Shown here: in pieces, positions 6,778 through 14,963 of the stretch | How positions within the stretch are numbered: the first letter of the stretch is position 1 | Layout of the letters: each line of letters opens with the position of its first letter | DNA from: Bermanella sp034111105 | GTDB lineage: Bacteria; Pseudomonadota; Gammaproteobacteria; Pseudomonadales; Oceanobacteraceae | Assembly: GCA_034111105.1 (NCBI GenBank) | Contig: JAWUXY010000115.1 | Location: forward strand, 1 to 19,568 | DNA length: 19,568 nt | Direction: 5' to 3' | The notes under the pieces: generated by a model | Told to the model about the DNA's origin: nothing | The model's input: the letters and a program-made list of their open reading frames with translations, nothing else | Database searches by the model: none | Program-made: the position numbers and the translations under genes

Positions 6778-8163
6778 TTAATCGTTCACACGCAATGAAA
6801 TAAACATAGCAGAGCCACGACGAACAATGCGCATTGGCACAAGCCGCCCACTAGGCAATTGTTTCACAACACGCTCAAAATCAGCCATATCACGAATGAT
6901 TTCACTGTAAATCATGGTAATCACATCACCATTAATTAAACCGGCATTGGCACCAGGGCCTTGATTAACCGATTGCACCATAACGCCTTCGGTATCCCAC
7001 TGTTTTTGCTGTGAAGCTGTCAGACCAATAGCCTCGATACCCAAGCGATTAATCTGTTTACTTTGCTGCGGTGCTCGATTACTGGCCAAAACATTGCCCT
7101 CTTGTGGTAATACTCCGATCTCCACATTCAAGCGCTTAACTTTACCATTACGAATAACGTTCAATACGGCTTTAGCACCGGGTCGAACACGCCCAACTAA
7201 GTGTGGCAAGTCACTGCTAAGCAAGACTTCTTTACCATTAAATTCAGTAATAATGTCACCGTATTGCAACCCAGCGGCCGCTGCGGGACCATTATGCACC
7301 ACCTGACTCACCAGTGCGCCTGCGGCTTTTTTCAGGCCAAAGGATTCGGCTAAGTTCTTATCGACCTCTTGAATAGCAACGCCTAACCAGCCACGAGAAA
7401 CCACACCATTTTCTTTAAGCTGTGCGACGACTTCCATAGCGACATTCATTGGGATTGCAAAACTCAACCCCATAAAACCACCACTACGAGTATAAATTTG
7501 CGAATTAATACCAACCACTTCGCCTTCTAGATTAAACAGCGGACCACCTGAATTACCAGGGTTAATAGCAACATCTGTTTGAATAAACGGGACATAGTTT
7601 TCATTAGGCAGGCTACGACCCTTAGCACTCACAATCCCTGCGGTTACTGAATAATCAAAACCAAACGGACTGCCAATAGCCACTACCCACTCACCAACTT
7701 TTAATTTTTCACTATTACCAATCTCAACGGTTGGTAAATTTTTCGCATCGACTTTTAGCAATGCTAAATCTGAACTGGAATCATGGCCGACTAACTCAGC
7801 TTCCAACTCACGACGATCATTTAAGCGTACGAAAATTTGATCCGCTCCATCGATCACATGATTATTAGTTAAAACGTAACCATCTTTACTCACGATAAAA
7901 CCAGAACCTAAAGAAGCTCGCTCTTGAGAGTGCCCCCTAGGATTACCGCGAGGTGTTTGCGGAACACCAAAAAAATGGCGAAAAACATCAGGAACACCTT
8001 GGGGTATTTCCATGTTTGCGCCAAATCGATTTTGAGCTTTTTGCGTCGTACTGATATTCACTACAGCTGGGCTAGACTGCTCCACCAGTTCAGTGAAATC
8101 GGGTAATTGCGAAAATGCCTGAGCAGAAATAAATAAGAGGCAAAAGCACAACAATTGTTTCAT
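6778..8163 (-). CDS. mucD: Periplasmic serine protease MucD (DegP/HtrA family)
   Basis: MucD/DegP proteases degrade or chaperone misfolded envelope proteins and, in pseudomonads, dampen the AlgU response. The 461-residue product begins with a signal peptide (about residues 1-18, KQLLCFCLLFISAQAFS). The trypsin-like domain carries the catalytic triad H102 (NNHVIDGAD), D132 (SSDLALLK) and S205 (NPGNSGGP). Two PDZ domains follow at about 257-350 and 372-457. GGAG seven bases before the ATG supports the start. It is the last gene of the rpoE-rseA-rseB-rseC-mucD series, as in Pseudomonas, with a 78-base gap after rseC. That gap is A+T-rich and could hold an additional promoter, but I see no clear sigma-E type motif in it. 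Confidence 0.95.
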   Translation of the reverse strand: MKQLLCFCLLFISAQAFSQLPDFTELVEQSSPAVVNISTTQKAQNRFGANMEIPQGVPDVFRHFFGVPQTPRGNPRGHSQERASLGSGFIVSKDGYVLTNNHVIDGADQIFVRLNDRRELEAELVGHDSSSDLALLKVDAKNLPTVEIGNSEKLKVGEWVVAIGSPFGFDYSVTAGIVSAKGRSLPNENYVPFIQTDVAINPGNSGGPLFNLEGEVVGINSQIYTRSGGFMGLSFAIPMNVAMEVVAQLKENGVVSRGWLGVAIQEVDKNLAESFGLKKAAGALVSQVVHNGPAAAAGLQYGDIITEFNGKEVLLSSDLPHLVGRVRPGAKAVLNVIRNGKVKRLNVEIGVLPQEGNVLASNRAPQQSKQINRLGIEAIGLTASQQKQWDTEGVMVQSVNQGPGANAGLINGDVITMIYSEIIRDMADFERVVKQLPSGRLVPMRIVRRGSAMFISLRVND

Positions 8164-8241
8164 TTATAAACTCCATTACAGTTAAAACAGTTAAATTGAC
8201 AATTACGTTTAAACTAAACCATTAAATATTATGCTCGCAAT

Positions 8242-8706
8242 TTAATGGACTTCGCACATTGGGATATGTGATTCAACCGCTTGCGCCTTACGCATCAATC
8301 GAGGATGCCAGTGAGCATAGTTAGCGCTTTTTGCTCGACGACTCACCCACACAAAACCTGTAACCAAGGCAATGAATGCGAATAATACGCCTAGCTTTTC
8401 TTCTACCCCAAATAAACTGGCCGTCATAGCAACGGCCATCATGGTCATTAAAGGCACCCCATACATAAGCAATGATGAGCGTAAAATAGCTTGCTCAGGG
8501 ACACCAATAATGACTTCATCGTTTTCATGAACATCAACGCCATTACGAGCAACTGGCAAGTCTATTTGTTTTTGGCCGGTTTTTGCTAGCAGGCTATGAC
8601 CACAGCCTTTTTGCGCCTGGCAAGACCCACACGCACTTTTGGCTATGGCCTGCACCCAGACAACATCACCTTCTACTTTTAGCACTCGTGCCGATTCTTC
8701 AACCAT
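8242..8706 (-). CDS. rseC: SoxR-reducing system / sigma-E regulator protein RseC (MucC)
   Basis: RseC/MucC is an inner-membrane protein. It is linked to sigma-E control and, in E. coli, to the Rsx/Rse system that re-reduces SoxR. The 154-residue product has an N-terminal cytoplasmic part with the Cys cluster C26-x2-C29-x5-C35 (KSACGSCQAQKGCG), typical of the family and a possible metal or FeS ligand set. Two transmembrane helices follow at about 76-100 and 104-122, then a basic tail. The N-terminus MVEESARVLKVEGD resembles MucC, supporting the ATG at 8706 although the ribosome binding site is poor. It lies 36 bases after rseB. The tail ends with His- and Cys-containing residues of no evident role. 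Confidence 0.93.
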   Translation of the reverse strand: MVEESARVLKVEGDVVWVQAIAKSACGSCQAQKGCGHSLLAKTGQKQIDLPVARNGVDVHENDEVIIGVPEQAILRSSLLMYGVPLMTMMAVAMTASLFGVEEKLGVLFAFIALVTGFVWVSRRAKSANYAHWHPRLMRKAQAVESHIPMCEVH

Positions 8707-8742
8707 TATCTGTTACCACATGCACACACAAAGCCGAGAGTT

Positions 8743-9711
8743 TTACAGTAGCTCAACGCTTTGTGCAATGCGCTGTGCCGTAGCCGCAGGTATTTCACCT
8801 ACTACCGTAATTCGATGAGTCTGACCATGCCACTGCTTATGCTGAACAGCTAATACAGTTGGACCCGATTGAGCGGTTCCTTCATCTAGCGTTTTTTCAA
8901 CTTGTTCAACATAAACAGAAAACATGACAATGCCATCACTGTAGATACGACGAGCCGACAACTTAGGTGCGTAACCTGTAGACGCTTCGTTTTCGAACCC
9001 AACCGGAATCCAATTTAAGCGCCACTCTAATACATCTTGCTGTGTGGTTTTGAGGACTTTTGCCATTTGCGCGTCAGTTAATATGGCCCCTTTTGTACGA
9101 GGCTCAAAACGTTCTTCTATGAATTCAGTTTTGGGTGCAAAGTAACTAAACTGATAACGTTCTAACACTTGCCCCTTGCGAGAAACCAACTCTGTTCGCA
9201 ATGGCACCATGGTTTCTATATCTAGCCAAAGTTGATAAAAGTGTCTGCTGGCATCTTTTGGCGCAAGCTGTATACCTTCAACCATACGACCAGCGATTCT
9301 CTGTTTACCTAAATTACGAAACTCATAGGCTTTTGTAAGCTGACGAATACTGCCCAACTCAGTATTAGCAAACGGCGAACTGCCTTGTTGCTGCACCTGC
9401 TCTACGGATTGATCAGGATGAATACAATAAAGCGCCTCACCGCGACGAATGACCTCTCTGGTTAATCCATCAAGATGAAGCAAACGCTCCCAAATAACAC
9501 CATCATTGGTGCCATGCACAATCTCAACACTTTGTGTTTGATTACCCGCTTGGTGGATAAAAATCCCTTCATACATGGCATTAGGCGCACGGTTCAGCAT
9601 CTCTTCATAGAAAGATTGTGCAGTTGGAGAGACATTTTTTTTTGCCTCGGTGTCAGCTGATGCAAACCAAGATACGCTTACAATGCATAATGTAATGATA
9701 CAACGCAGCAT
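8743..9711 (-). CDS. rseB: Periplasmic sigma-E regulator RseB (MucB)
   Basis: RseB/MucB binds the periplasmic part of RseA/MucA, shields it from the initiating protease, and senses lipoprotein or lipopolysaccharide-related signals. The 322-residue product starts with a signal peptide (MLRCIITLCIVSVSWFASA, about 1-19). The N-terminal LolA-like domain begins around AQSFYEEMLNRAPNAMYEGIFIHQAG, and the C-terminal domain runs from about residue 220, with WRLNWIPVGFE and the final VVGEIPAATAQRIAQSVELL. Length matches the family (about 316-318). Its ATG overlaps the rseA stop in a TAATG junction, indicating translational coupling of regulator and co-regulator. Confidence 0.95.
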   Translation of the reverse strand: MLRCIITLCIVSVSWFASADTEAKKNVSPTAQSFYEEMLNRAPNAMYEGIFIHQAGNQTQSVEIVHGTNDGVIWERLLHLDGLTREVIRRGEALYCIHPDQSVEQVQQQGSSPFANTELGSIRQLTKAYEFRNLGKQRIAGRMVEGIQLAPKDASRHFYQLWLDIETMVPLRTELVSRKGQVLERYQFSYFAPKTEFIEERFEPRTKGAILTDAQMAKVLKTTQQDVLEWRLNWIPVGFENEASTGYAPKLSARRIYSDGIVMFSVYVEQVEKTLDEGTAQSGPTVLAVQHKQWHGQTHRITVVGEIPAATAQRIAQSVELL

Positions 9712-10304
9712 TATTTTTCCTTGCTTGTCTCAAAGTTAACCACACGCGCAAATGGCATAGCCGTTCTGCCTTGGCCTATTGCACTATCCTGAGCATGCTG
9801 TTTAAGGTAACTATTCAATCGTTCTTGAGCTTGTTGAAGCTCTTGCTCATCAACCCCTTCAATACCATTTTGACCCTGCGCAATCATACTCGGGCTACGG
9901 AATTTGCTCACATCTGGCGTCACCACTTCTACTTTCGATTTATTCGCCAATTGGTCATCAAAGCTTTGCTGTGTAAGCGGATTAAATCGTGCCCCTATCA
10001 CCACTGCAAACGCCACAGACGCTGCAACCGACAGCCCTGCAATTGCCTTAAACCAAGGCTTCTGGATCGTTTGTTGATGACCCATTGACTCTTGCGCTAA
10101 TGCGTCACTTACCGCAGCACTGATGTCTAAATTCGCAAAAGGGGATGTATCCCCTTTTAACGCATCACGAGCAACATGAAAACGCGACCATTGTGCCTTC
10201 ATAGCAGGGTCGTTATCGACCTCACCAAGCACACGACGCATGCTTAATTCATCCAACTCACCATCCATCAGTGCGGATAAGGATTCGGTTTGTTTTTCGT
10301 TCAT
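9711..10304 (-). CDS. rseA: Anti-sigma-E factor RseA (MucA)
   Basis: RseA/MucA is a single-pass inner-membrane protein that holds sigma-E (AlgU) inactive and is degraded stepwise under envelope stress. I place the start at the ATG at 10304 (197 residues) rather than the in-frame ATG at 10340. The downstream start has GAGAGG five bases upstream and gives MNEKQTESLSALMDGELDELSMRRVL, matching the MucA N-terminus. The cytoplasmic sigma-binding domain covers about 1-80, the transmembrane segment about 86-107 (FKAIAGLSVAASVAFAVVIGA), and the periplasmic domain the rest, with a Gln-rich helix (EQELQQAQERLNSYLKQHA) towards the end. The gene follows rpoE after 88 bases and overlaps rseB by one base. 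Confidence 0.94.
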   Translation of the reverse strand: MNEKQTESLSALMDGELDELSMRRVLGEVDNDPAMKAQWSRFHVARDALKGDTSPFANLDISAAVSDALAQESMGHQQTIQKPWFKAIAGLSVAASVAFAVVIGARFNPLTQQSFDDQLANKSKVEVVTPDVSKFRSPSMIAQGQNGIEGVDEQELQQAQERLNSYLKQHAQDSAIGQGRTAMPFARVVNFETSKEK

Positions 10305-10392
10305 AGTCACCTCTCGCCTTAACAGGCTGTTAAAACTCATTTATGTCTCTTGCTCACGCAAGATATCGGTTATAAACGTTTTTCAACGCCTG

Positions 10393-10983
10393 TTATGCAC
10401 TCTTGGTATTGTCCAGTAATGGTGCCATCGCTTTATCGATAGCCTCCCTTGCCCTGAATATTCGTGAACGCACCGTGCCAATTGGACACTGCATGACCTC
10501 ACCAATATCTTCGTAACTCAAACCTTCTAACTCACGTAATCGAATCGCGGTCCGCAGCTCTTCTGGCAGTTTCTCCATAGCCGCAAATACAACGGTATTT
10601 AGCTCATCACGGGCCAAAATTTGATCTGGCGTTGCTATATCCTTTAGAGAGGCTGCATGGGCATAATGTTCCGCATCATCTACATCGACATCTTGAGCGG
10701 GTGGACGACGGCCTTGACTCACTAAATAATTCTTTGCGGTATTCACCGCAATTCGGTACAACCAAGTGTAAAACTGGCTATCACCGCGAAAGTTTTTAAG
10801 GGCCCGATACGCTTTTATAAACGCTTCTTGAGCCACATCTTGAACTTCACTTGAATCGTTTATGTAACGTGAAATCAATGACATAATTTTATGCTGATAC
10901 TTAAGTACAAGCAGATCAAAAGCACGCTTATCGCCCTTTTGTACTCTTTGCACCAGCTGTTGATCTGAATCCTGTTGCGACAT
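10393..10983 (-). CDS. rpoE: RNA polymerase sigma factor RpoE / AlgU (extracytoplasmic function)
   Basis: This is the envelope-stress sigma factor, very close to AlgU of Pseudomonas: DQQLVQRVQKGDKRAFDLLVLKYQHKI, then region 2 with DVAQEAFIKAYRALKNFRG and FYTWLYRIAVNTAKN, and region 4 with LPEELRTAIRLRELEGLSYEDI and CPIGTVRSRIFRAREAID. An in-frame ATG at 11067 would give 224 residues, but homologues start a few residues before DQQLV, and the sigma-E promoter places the transcript start near 11069. I therefore prefer the ATG at 10983 (196 residues, MSQQDSDQQL), preceded by GGGGGAG at a rather short distance. A second in-frame ATG at 11016 with GAGG upstream is possible. The gene heads the rpoE-rseA-rseB-rseC-mucD operon and is probably autoregulated. 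Confidence 0.96.
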   Translation of the reverse strand: MSQQDSDQQLVQRVQKGDKRAFDLLVLKYQHKIMSLISRYINDSSEVQDVAQEAFIKAYRALKNFRGDSQFYTWLYRIAVNTAKNYLVSQGRRPPAQDVDVDDAEHYAHAASLKDIATPDQILARDELNTVVFAAMEKLPEELRTAIRLRELEGLSYEDIGEVMQCPIGTVRSRIFRAREAIDKAMAPLLDNTKSA

Positions 10984-10992
10984 TGCTCCCCC

Positions 10993-11007
10993 GCGTGCCG
11001 AACACGC
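10993..11007 (-). promoter_or_regulatory. Small leader hairpin before the rpoE ribosome binding site
   Basis: In the rpoE leader, GCGTG and CACGC form a 5-base stem around a TTCGG loop. It ends two bases before the G-rich ribosome binding region at 10985-10991. It could tune initiation at rpoE, but the stem is short and may be chance. Confidence 0.35.
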
Positions 11008-11075
11008 TTTACTCATCACCTCTGTATTGTAATTATTGAGGCGGGTATCACTGGTTAATATAGTCAATGGAAGAA

Positions 11076-11102
11076 TTAGAATGGGCTCGCCATTAAAAGT
11101 TC
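11076..11102 (-). promoter_or_regulatory. Sigma-E (AlgU) dependent promoter of rpoE
   Basis: On the - strand, GAACTT (11097-11102) is followed after exactly 16 bases by TCTAA (11076-11080). This is the AlgU/sigma-E pattern (GAACTT, 16-17 bases, TCTGA-like). It lies about 90 bases upstream of the preferred rpoE start and implies positive autoregulation, as known for algU and rpoE elsewhere. The predicted transcript start is near 11069. Confidence 0.8.
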
Positions 11103-11231
11103 AACCATAGGTTAAAAATATTCCTATTTGACCACGCTCTAGGTGTAAAATCCGAGCTATTGTGCTCAGTATTCTTTTAATTACGCCACTTATCAGTATA
11201 GTGACGGCGTGAAATGTTACAGGATTAAGTT

Positions 11232-12812
11232 ATGGATCAGCGACAGGTATTTGATGTTTTAGTCATTGGCAGCGGTGCCGCCGGCTTGACTGTGGCATTA
11301 AATGTGGCGGATAACGCCAAAGTAGCCGTCCTGAGTAAAGACAAACTTGATAGTGGCAGCACTCGCTGGGCTCAAGGTGGCATTGCTGCCGTACTCGATA
11401 GCGACGACAGTATTAAAGCGCACATAGCAGACACACTTGATGCTGGTGCAGGACTATGCAATTACAGTGCTGTTCGTCATACCGTTGAAAACAGCGCAAA
11501 CGCCATTGAATGGTTAATTGAGCAACAAGTTCAATTCAGTAAAGACAGCAACAACGAATATCACCTAACCAAAGAAGGTGGTCACAGTCACCGCCGTATT
11601 ATCCACGCAGCAGATGCGACAGGCGTGGCCGTTAGCCAAGCTTTAGTTGGCCAAGCAATGGCCCATAAAAACATCAGTTTATTTGAACATCGCGTCGCCA
11701 TTGACGTCATCTCTTGTGAGAAATTTAAAATTCCAGGCAAAGGTGTGGCCGGTGCTTATGTACTTAACGAAGAAACTGGTCACGTAGAAACCTTTCGTGC
11801 TCGCACGGTTGTTATCGCATCTGGCGGCGCCAGTAAATCCTATTTATATACCAGCAATCCTGATGGCACCTCTGGTGATGGCATCGCCATGGCGTGGCGT
11901 GCTGGGTGCCGTATAGCCAATATGGAATTTAATCAGTTTCACCCAACGTGTTTATACCACCCGCAAGCAAAGAACTTTTTAATCACTGAAGCGGTGCGCG
12001 GTGAAGGTGGTTTATTGAAGCTACCTAATGGTGAGCGCTTCATGCATCAGTTCGATAAGCGCGCTGAGTTAGCACCAAGAGATATTGTGGCTCGTGCCAT
12101 TGACCACGAGATGAAACGTCTAGGTGCTGATTGCTTATATTTAGATATTTCACATAAGCCCAAAGAATTTATTCTTGAACACTTCCCTAATATATATGAA
12201 CGCTGTTTAGAATATGGCATTGATATGAGCAAGCAACCAATCCCTGTCGTGCCAGCAGCTCATTACACATGCGGTGGCATTGTCACCGATCAAAGCGGCC
12301 GTACCGATGTACCCAATTTATACGCAGTGGGCGAAAGCGCTCATACAGGCTTGCATGGTGCAAATCGATTAGCCAGTAACTCATTACTTGAATGTATTGT
12401 GTATGGCCGCAGCGCCGCAAGCCATATTTTAAATATCATTAAAGAAAAAAATAATGTGGCATTTGCACCAGACTGGGATGAAAGTCAGGTCACTGACTCT
12501 GACGAGGATGTTGTTATCAGCCACAACTGGGATGAGCTTCGCCGCTTCATGTGGGATTATGTGGGCATTGTAAGAACCGATAAACGACTTGTGCGGGCAC
12601 AGCACCGTGTTCAATTATTACGCCAAGAAATTTTAGATTTTTACGGCAACCATAAAGTCACCAGCGATTTACTTGAATTACGTAACTTAGTCGAAGTCTC
12701 TGAATTAATTATACGGTGTGCAATTTTACGCAAAGAAAGCCGCGGCTTACATTATTCCCTTAGCCACCCAGATTTATTGCCGGTGGCGTATGATACGGTG
12801 TTAACACCTTAG
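11232..12812 (+). CDS. nadB: L-aspartate oxidase NadB
   Basis: NadB oxidises L-aspartate to iminoaspartate with FAD, using oxygen or fumarate, in the first step of de novo NAD synthesis; NadA then makes quinolinate. The 526-residue product has the family length (about 530-540). The FAD dinucleotide-binding motif GSGAAG is at 13-18, with SGSTRWAQGGIAA further on. HYTCGGI begins at residue 344 and GLHGANRLASNS covers 373-384; both are hallmarks of the succinate dehydrogenase/fumarate reductase flavoprotein family, and the C-terminal helical domain follows. AGGA seven bases before the ATG supports the start. It is divergent from rpoE, as in Pseudomonas (nadB-algU); its own promoter must lie in about 11103-11225, but no convincing -35/-10 pair was resolved. 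Confidence 0.97.
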   Translation: MDQRQVFDVLVIGSGAAGLTVALNVADNAKVAVLSKDKLDSGSTRWAQGGIAAVLDSDDSIKAHIADTLDAGAGLCNYSAVRHTVENSANAIEWLIEQQVQFSKDSNNEYHLTKEGGHSHRRIIHAADATGVAVSQALVGQAMAHKNISLFEHRVAIDVISCEKFKIPGKGVAGAYVLNEETGHVETFRARTVVIASGGASKSYLYTSNPDGTSGDGIAMAWRAGCRIANMEFNQFHPTCLYHPQAKNFLITEAVRGEGGLLKLPNGERFMHQFDKRAELAPRDIVARAIDHEMKRLGADCLYLDISHKPKEFILEHFPNIYERCLEYGIDMSKQPIPVVPAAHYTCGGIVTDQSGRTDVPNLYAVGESAHTGLHGANRLASNSLLECIVYGRSAASHILNIIKEKNNVAFAPDWDESQVTDSDEDVVISHNWDELRRFMWDYVGIVRTDKRLVRAQHRVQLLRQEILDFYGNHKVTSDLLELRNLVEVSELIIRCAILRKESRGLHYSLSHPDLLPVAYDTVLTP

Positions 12813-12837
12813 CCGAACAAGTACTAACGTTATAAAC

Positions 12838-12870
12838 AATAAAGCCCAGTTATGTACTGGGCTTTATTTT
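12838..12870. terminator. Bidirectional intrinsic terminator between nadB and the TonB receptor gene
   Basis: AATAAAGCCCAGT at 12838-12850 and ACTGGGCTTTATT at 12856-12868 form a perfect 13-base stem with a five-base loop. T-rich bases follow on the + strand (TTTATTTT), and A-rich bases precede, giving TTTATTGTTT on the - strand. It sits between two convergent genes and can serve both. Confidence 0.9.
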
Positions 12871-12893
12871 AGAAAACTTTGACAGAGTAAATC

Positions 12894-14963
12894 TCAATAC
12901 TTTAACTGTAATGACATATAATAATGAGTATCATCTTTATAAAAATTACGATTATAGAGTATAGGGTCATCGTCTAGTCTATGTTGCGCTGATCCTTGGA
13001 GAGAAACCAACTTTTGGCCTTCAAGTTGCCAATCATACGTCATATTAAAATCTACCCGCTGAAACGTAGTGGAACCTCCCGTTGGATTCCAATTTTCCAC
13101 ATGGTAATAAGCCACCCCCAAATTTAGTGAATCACTTAATTGACTAATCCAAGAAAGAGAACCACTATGATCAGCCGATAAACTGCTTTGCCTCTCCGAA
13201 AGTTTTTTAATTTCCTCAATCTCATCTTCTGACAGTCCTGACGTCAAATTCCCATCGTCATCTGTCTCAACATATGCATAAGAAAGGCGAAACTGATTGG
13301 ACCTATTTGCTTTCCAACTTGCAGTTCCCTCCACGCCTTTGTGCACCAAAGAAATATCATTCGTCAAGGGATCTGCAAGGTCAAGGGATTGAGTAATCAA
13401 CCCAGTAAGTTGATCGTAAAATAATTTCACATCAAACTGTAATCCAAGGCTATTGATTAATGTAAAATAACTTATTTCATGGCTATATATTTTTTCATTG
13501 TTCAGCCCGCCATCTGCCTCCCCAATAGGGAAAACCCAATCATCTGCCGGCGCACCATCGACAACTGTATCACGCAAAGTATAGATGGACTGACCTGTCA
13601 TCTCATAAAGATCAGGGGAACGAACCGCCTCAGAATAAATAAACCGAATCGTTTGAGAATTTGTAAAATGGTAATTTAATGCAACACGAGGAGAAAAGTT
13701 TTCACCATTTAAGTCATCTTTCTCATGCATTCCGCCGATATTTGTTACAAGGCTATTAAAAATTTTATATTCAATATTAGTAAACACACTATAATTAAAG
13801 TTATCGGAATGACCTGCATTGTAAGTTTGCGAAGTCAATTCATCCCTGCGCACCCTCATACCCATAACAGATCTCAAACTTGGACCCCATGTAGATGTAT
13901 GTTGATACTCTATTTCAGTTTTTCTCTCATTTAGATTTTTATCTATTACACCGCAATAATAAGGCTCGCCTAACTGATCAGCCACAGCTTGCCTTAAACA
14001 GGCATTCCATTCTTGGGTACGCTCAAAACTCTGCGTGTAAAAATTTACATGTGCGAACTGTTGAGGAGTGTATTCTAGGTTTAATTTTGCGGATGAAAAA
14101 CGATCGATAGCTTCAACATCTTCATCTTCAAAATAGTATAAGAAATCATTTAATAAGGGGCGTTGCTCGTTCTCCCCCTCCTTATAGCCTAGCTGTAAAT
14201 CTAAACTAATCTTCGAATTAAAAGGGGTAAATGTACGCACCGTACTATAAACACTTTTTGTACTATCACGATTATCCGTCTCCAAATCTTCCAATACGAA
14301 ACCGGATTTGCTTTTAGTACCAACTGTCCAACGAATATCTGTTGAACCAAACGATGACGATGTGTTTACATAAGCATCATCAACACCTCTATTCCCCTTC
14401 CTTATCTTCACTGTAGTAACAGATTCATCACTTGGGTGTTTAGTTAAAATATTAACAATACCAAGATAAGAGTTAGCACCATAAGACGCTGAGTTCGGAC
14501 CTCGAATAACCTCTATTCTAGCAATATCCTCTATTGCTAATGGGATATCAGACCATTCAACACGAGCAAGGCCTGGTTTAAATACACTACGCCCGTCAAT
14601 GACAACTTGAAGTCGACGAAATTCAGCTGCGTTTGTACCATGATAAGAAACTGATGCCGCTTTTTCACCAAAACCACTGTGATAGCCCACCAACATGCCT
14701 GGAACCAGACGAAAGATTTCTTCGATGTCTTTAAAACCCAATGCAGCGATCGTATCGGCTTCTATAACCGTTACTGAGGCAGGAGTGTCTAATTGAGACT
14801 GCCGTAAACGTGCTGCGGTGAGCACTTCAGGCATTTCCATTACCTCTTCAAAAAACATACCATCCATGGCAGCAAAGGTCTCCCCATCTTGCATGTCATT
14901 TGCCCAACTTACAGGGGCAATACACATGGCAATCAATGAGGCTTTAACTGCGCGATAAGCCAT
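12894..14963 (-). CDS. TonB-dependent outer-membrane receptor, substrate unknown
   Basis: This 689-residue protein has a signal peptide (about 1-21, ending PVSWA), a TonB-receptor plug domain (about 58-175) and a large beta-barrel to the C-terminus. Plug landmarks are TPASVTVIEADTIAALGF, RLVPGM, VVIDGRSVF, IARIEVIRGPNSASYGANS and GIVNILTK. In the barrel, FSPRVALNYHFTNSQTIRFIYSEAVRSPDLYE is the typical region. The chain ends with YYMSLQLKY, an aromatic terminal residue as in most barrel proteins. A Met- and acid-rich stretch (about 24-46) precedes MPEVLTAARLRQ, where a TonB box would lie; I cannot define the box. Two Cys residues sit in a predicted extracellular loop (NACLRQ...YYCGV). The substrate is unknown; no cobalamin riboswitch or Fur-like site was evident. 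It is divergent from a glutamine-synthetase-family gene. The sequence looks A+T-rich. Confidence 0.93.
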   Translation of the reverse strand: MAYRAVKASLIAMCIAPVSWANDMQDGETFAAMDGMFFEEVMEMPEVLTAARLRQSQLDTPASVTVIEADTIAALGFKDIEEIFRLVPGMLVGYHSGFGEKAASVSYHGTNAAEFRRLQVVIDGRSVFKPGLARVEWSDIPLAIEDIARIEVIRGPNSASYGANSYLGIVNILTKHPSDESVTTVKIRKGNRGVDDAYVNTSSSFGSTDIRWTVGTKSKSGFVLEDLETDNRDSTKSVYSTVRTFTPFNSKISLDLQLGYKEGENEQRPLLNDFLYYFEDEDVEAIDRFSSAKLNLEYTPQQFAHVNFYTQSFERTQEWNACLRQAVADQLGEPYYCGVIDKNLNERKTEIEYQHTSTWGPSLRSVMGMRVRRDELTSQTYNAGHSDNFNYSVFTNIEYKIFNSLVTNIGGMHEKDDLNGENFSPRVALNYHFTNSQTIRFIYSEAVRSPDLYEMTGQSIYTLRDTVVDGAPADDWVFPIGEADGGLNNEKIYSHEISYFTLINSLGLQFDVKLFYDQLTGLITQSLDLADPLTNDISLVHKGVEGTASWKANRSNQFRLSYAYVETDDDGNLTSGLSEDEIEEIKKLSERQSSLSADHSGSLSWISQLSDSLNLGVAYYHVENWNPTGGSTTFQRVDFNMTYDWQLEGQKLVSLQGSAQHRLDDDPILYNRNFYKDDTHYYMSLQLKY

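Noticed and set aside
9771..10088. 105-codon reading frame on the + strand opposite rseA
   Set aside because: It is antisense to a clear MucA homologue and its product (Cys-, His- and Arg-rich, no domain) looks like a reverse-strand artefact.
10305..10340. N-terminal extension of RseA from the ATG at 10340
   Set aside because: The extra 12 residues do not fit MucA homologues, and a strong GAGAGG site precedes the downstream ATG at 10304.
10321..10394. AACAGGC / GCCTGTT inverted pair flanking the rpoE-rseA gap
   Set aside because: Only seven bases pair over a 60-base span; likely chance.
11128..11151. TTGACC and TAAAAT as a nadB promoter
   Set aside because: The spacer is only 12 bases, too short for a sigma-70 promoter.
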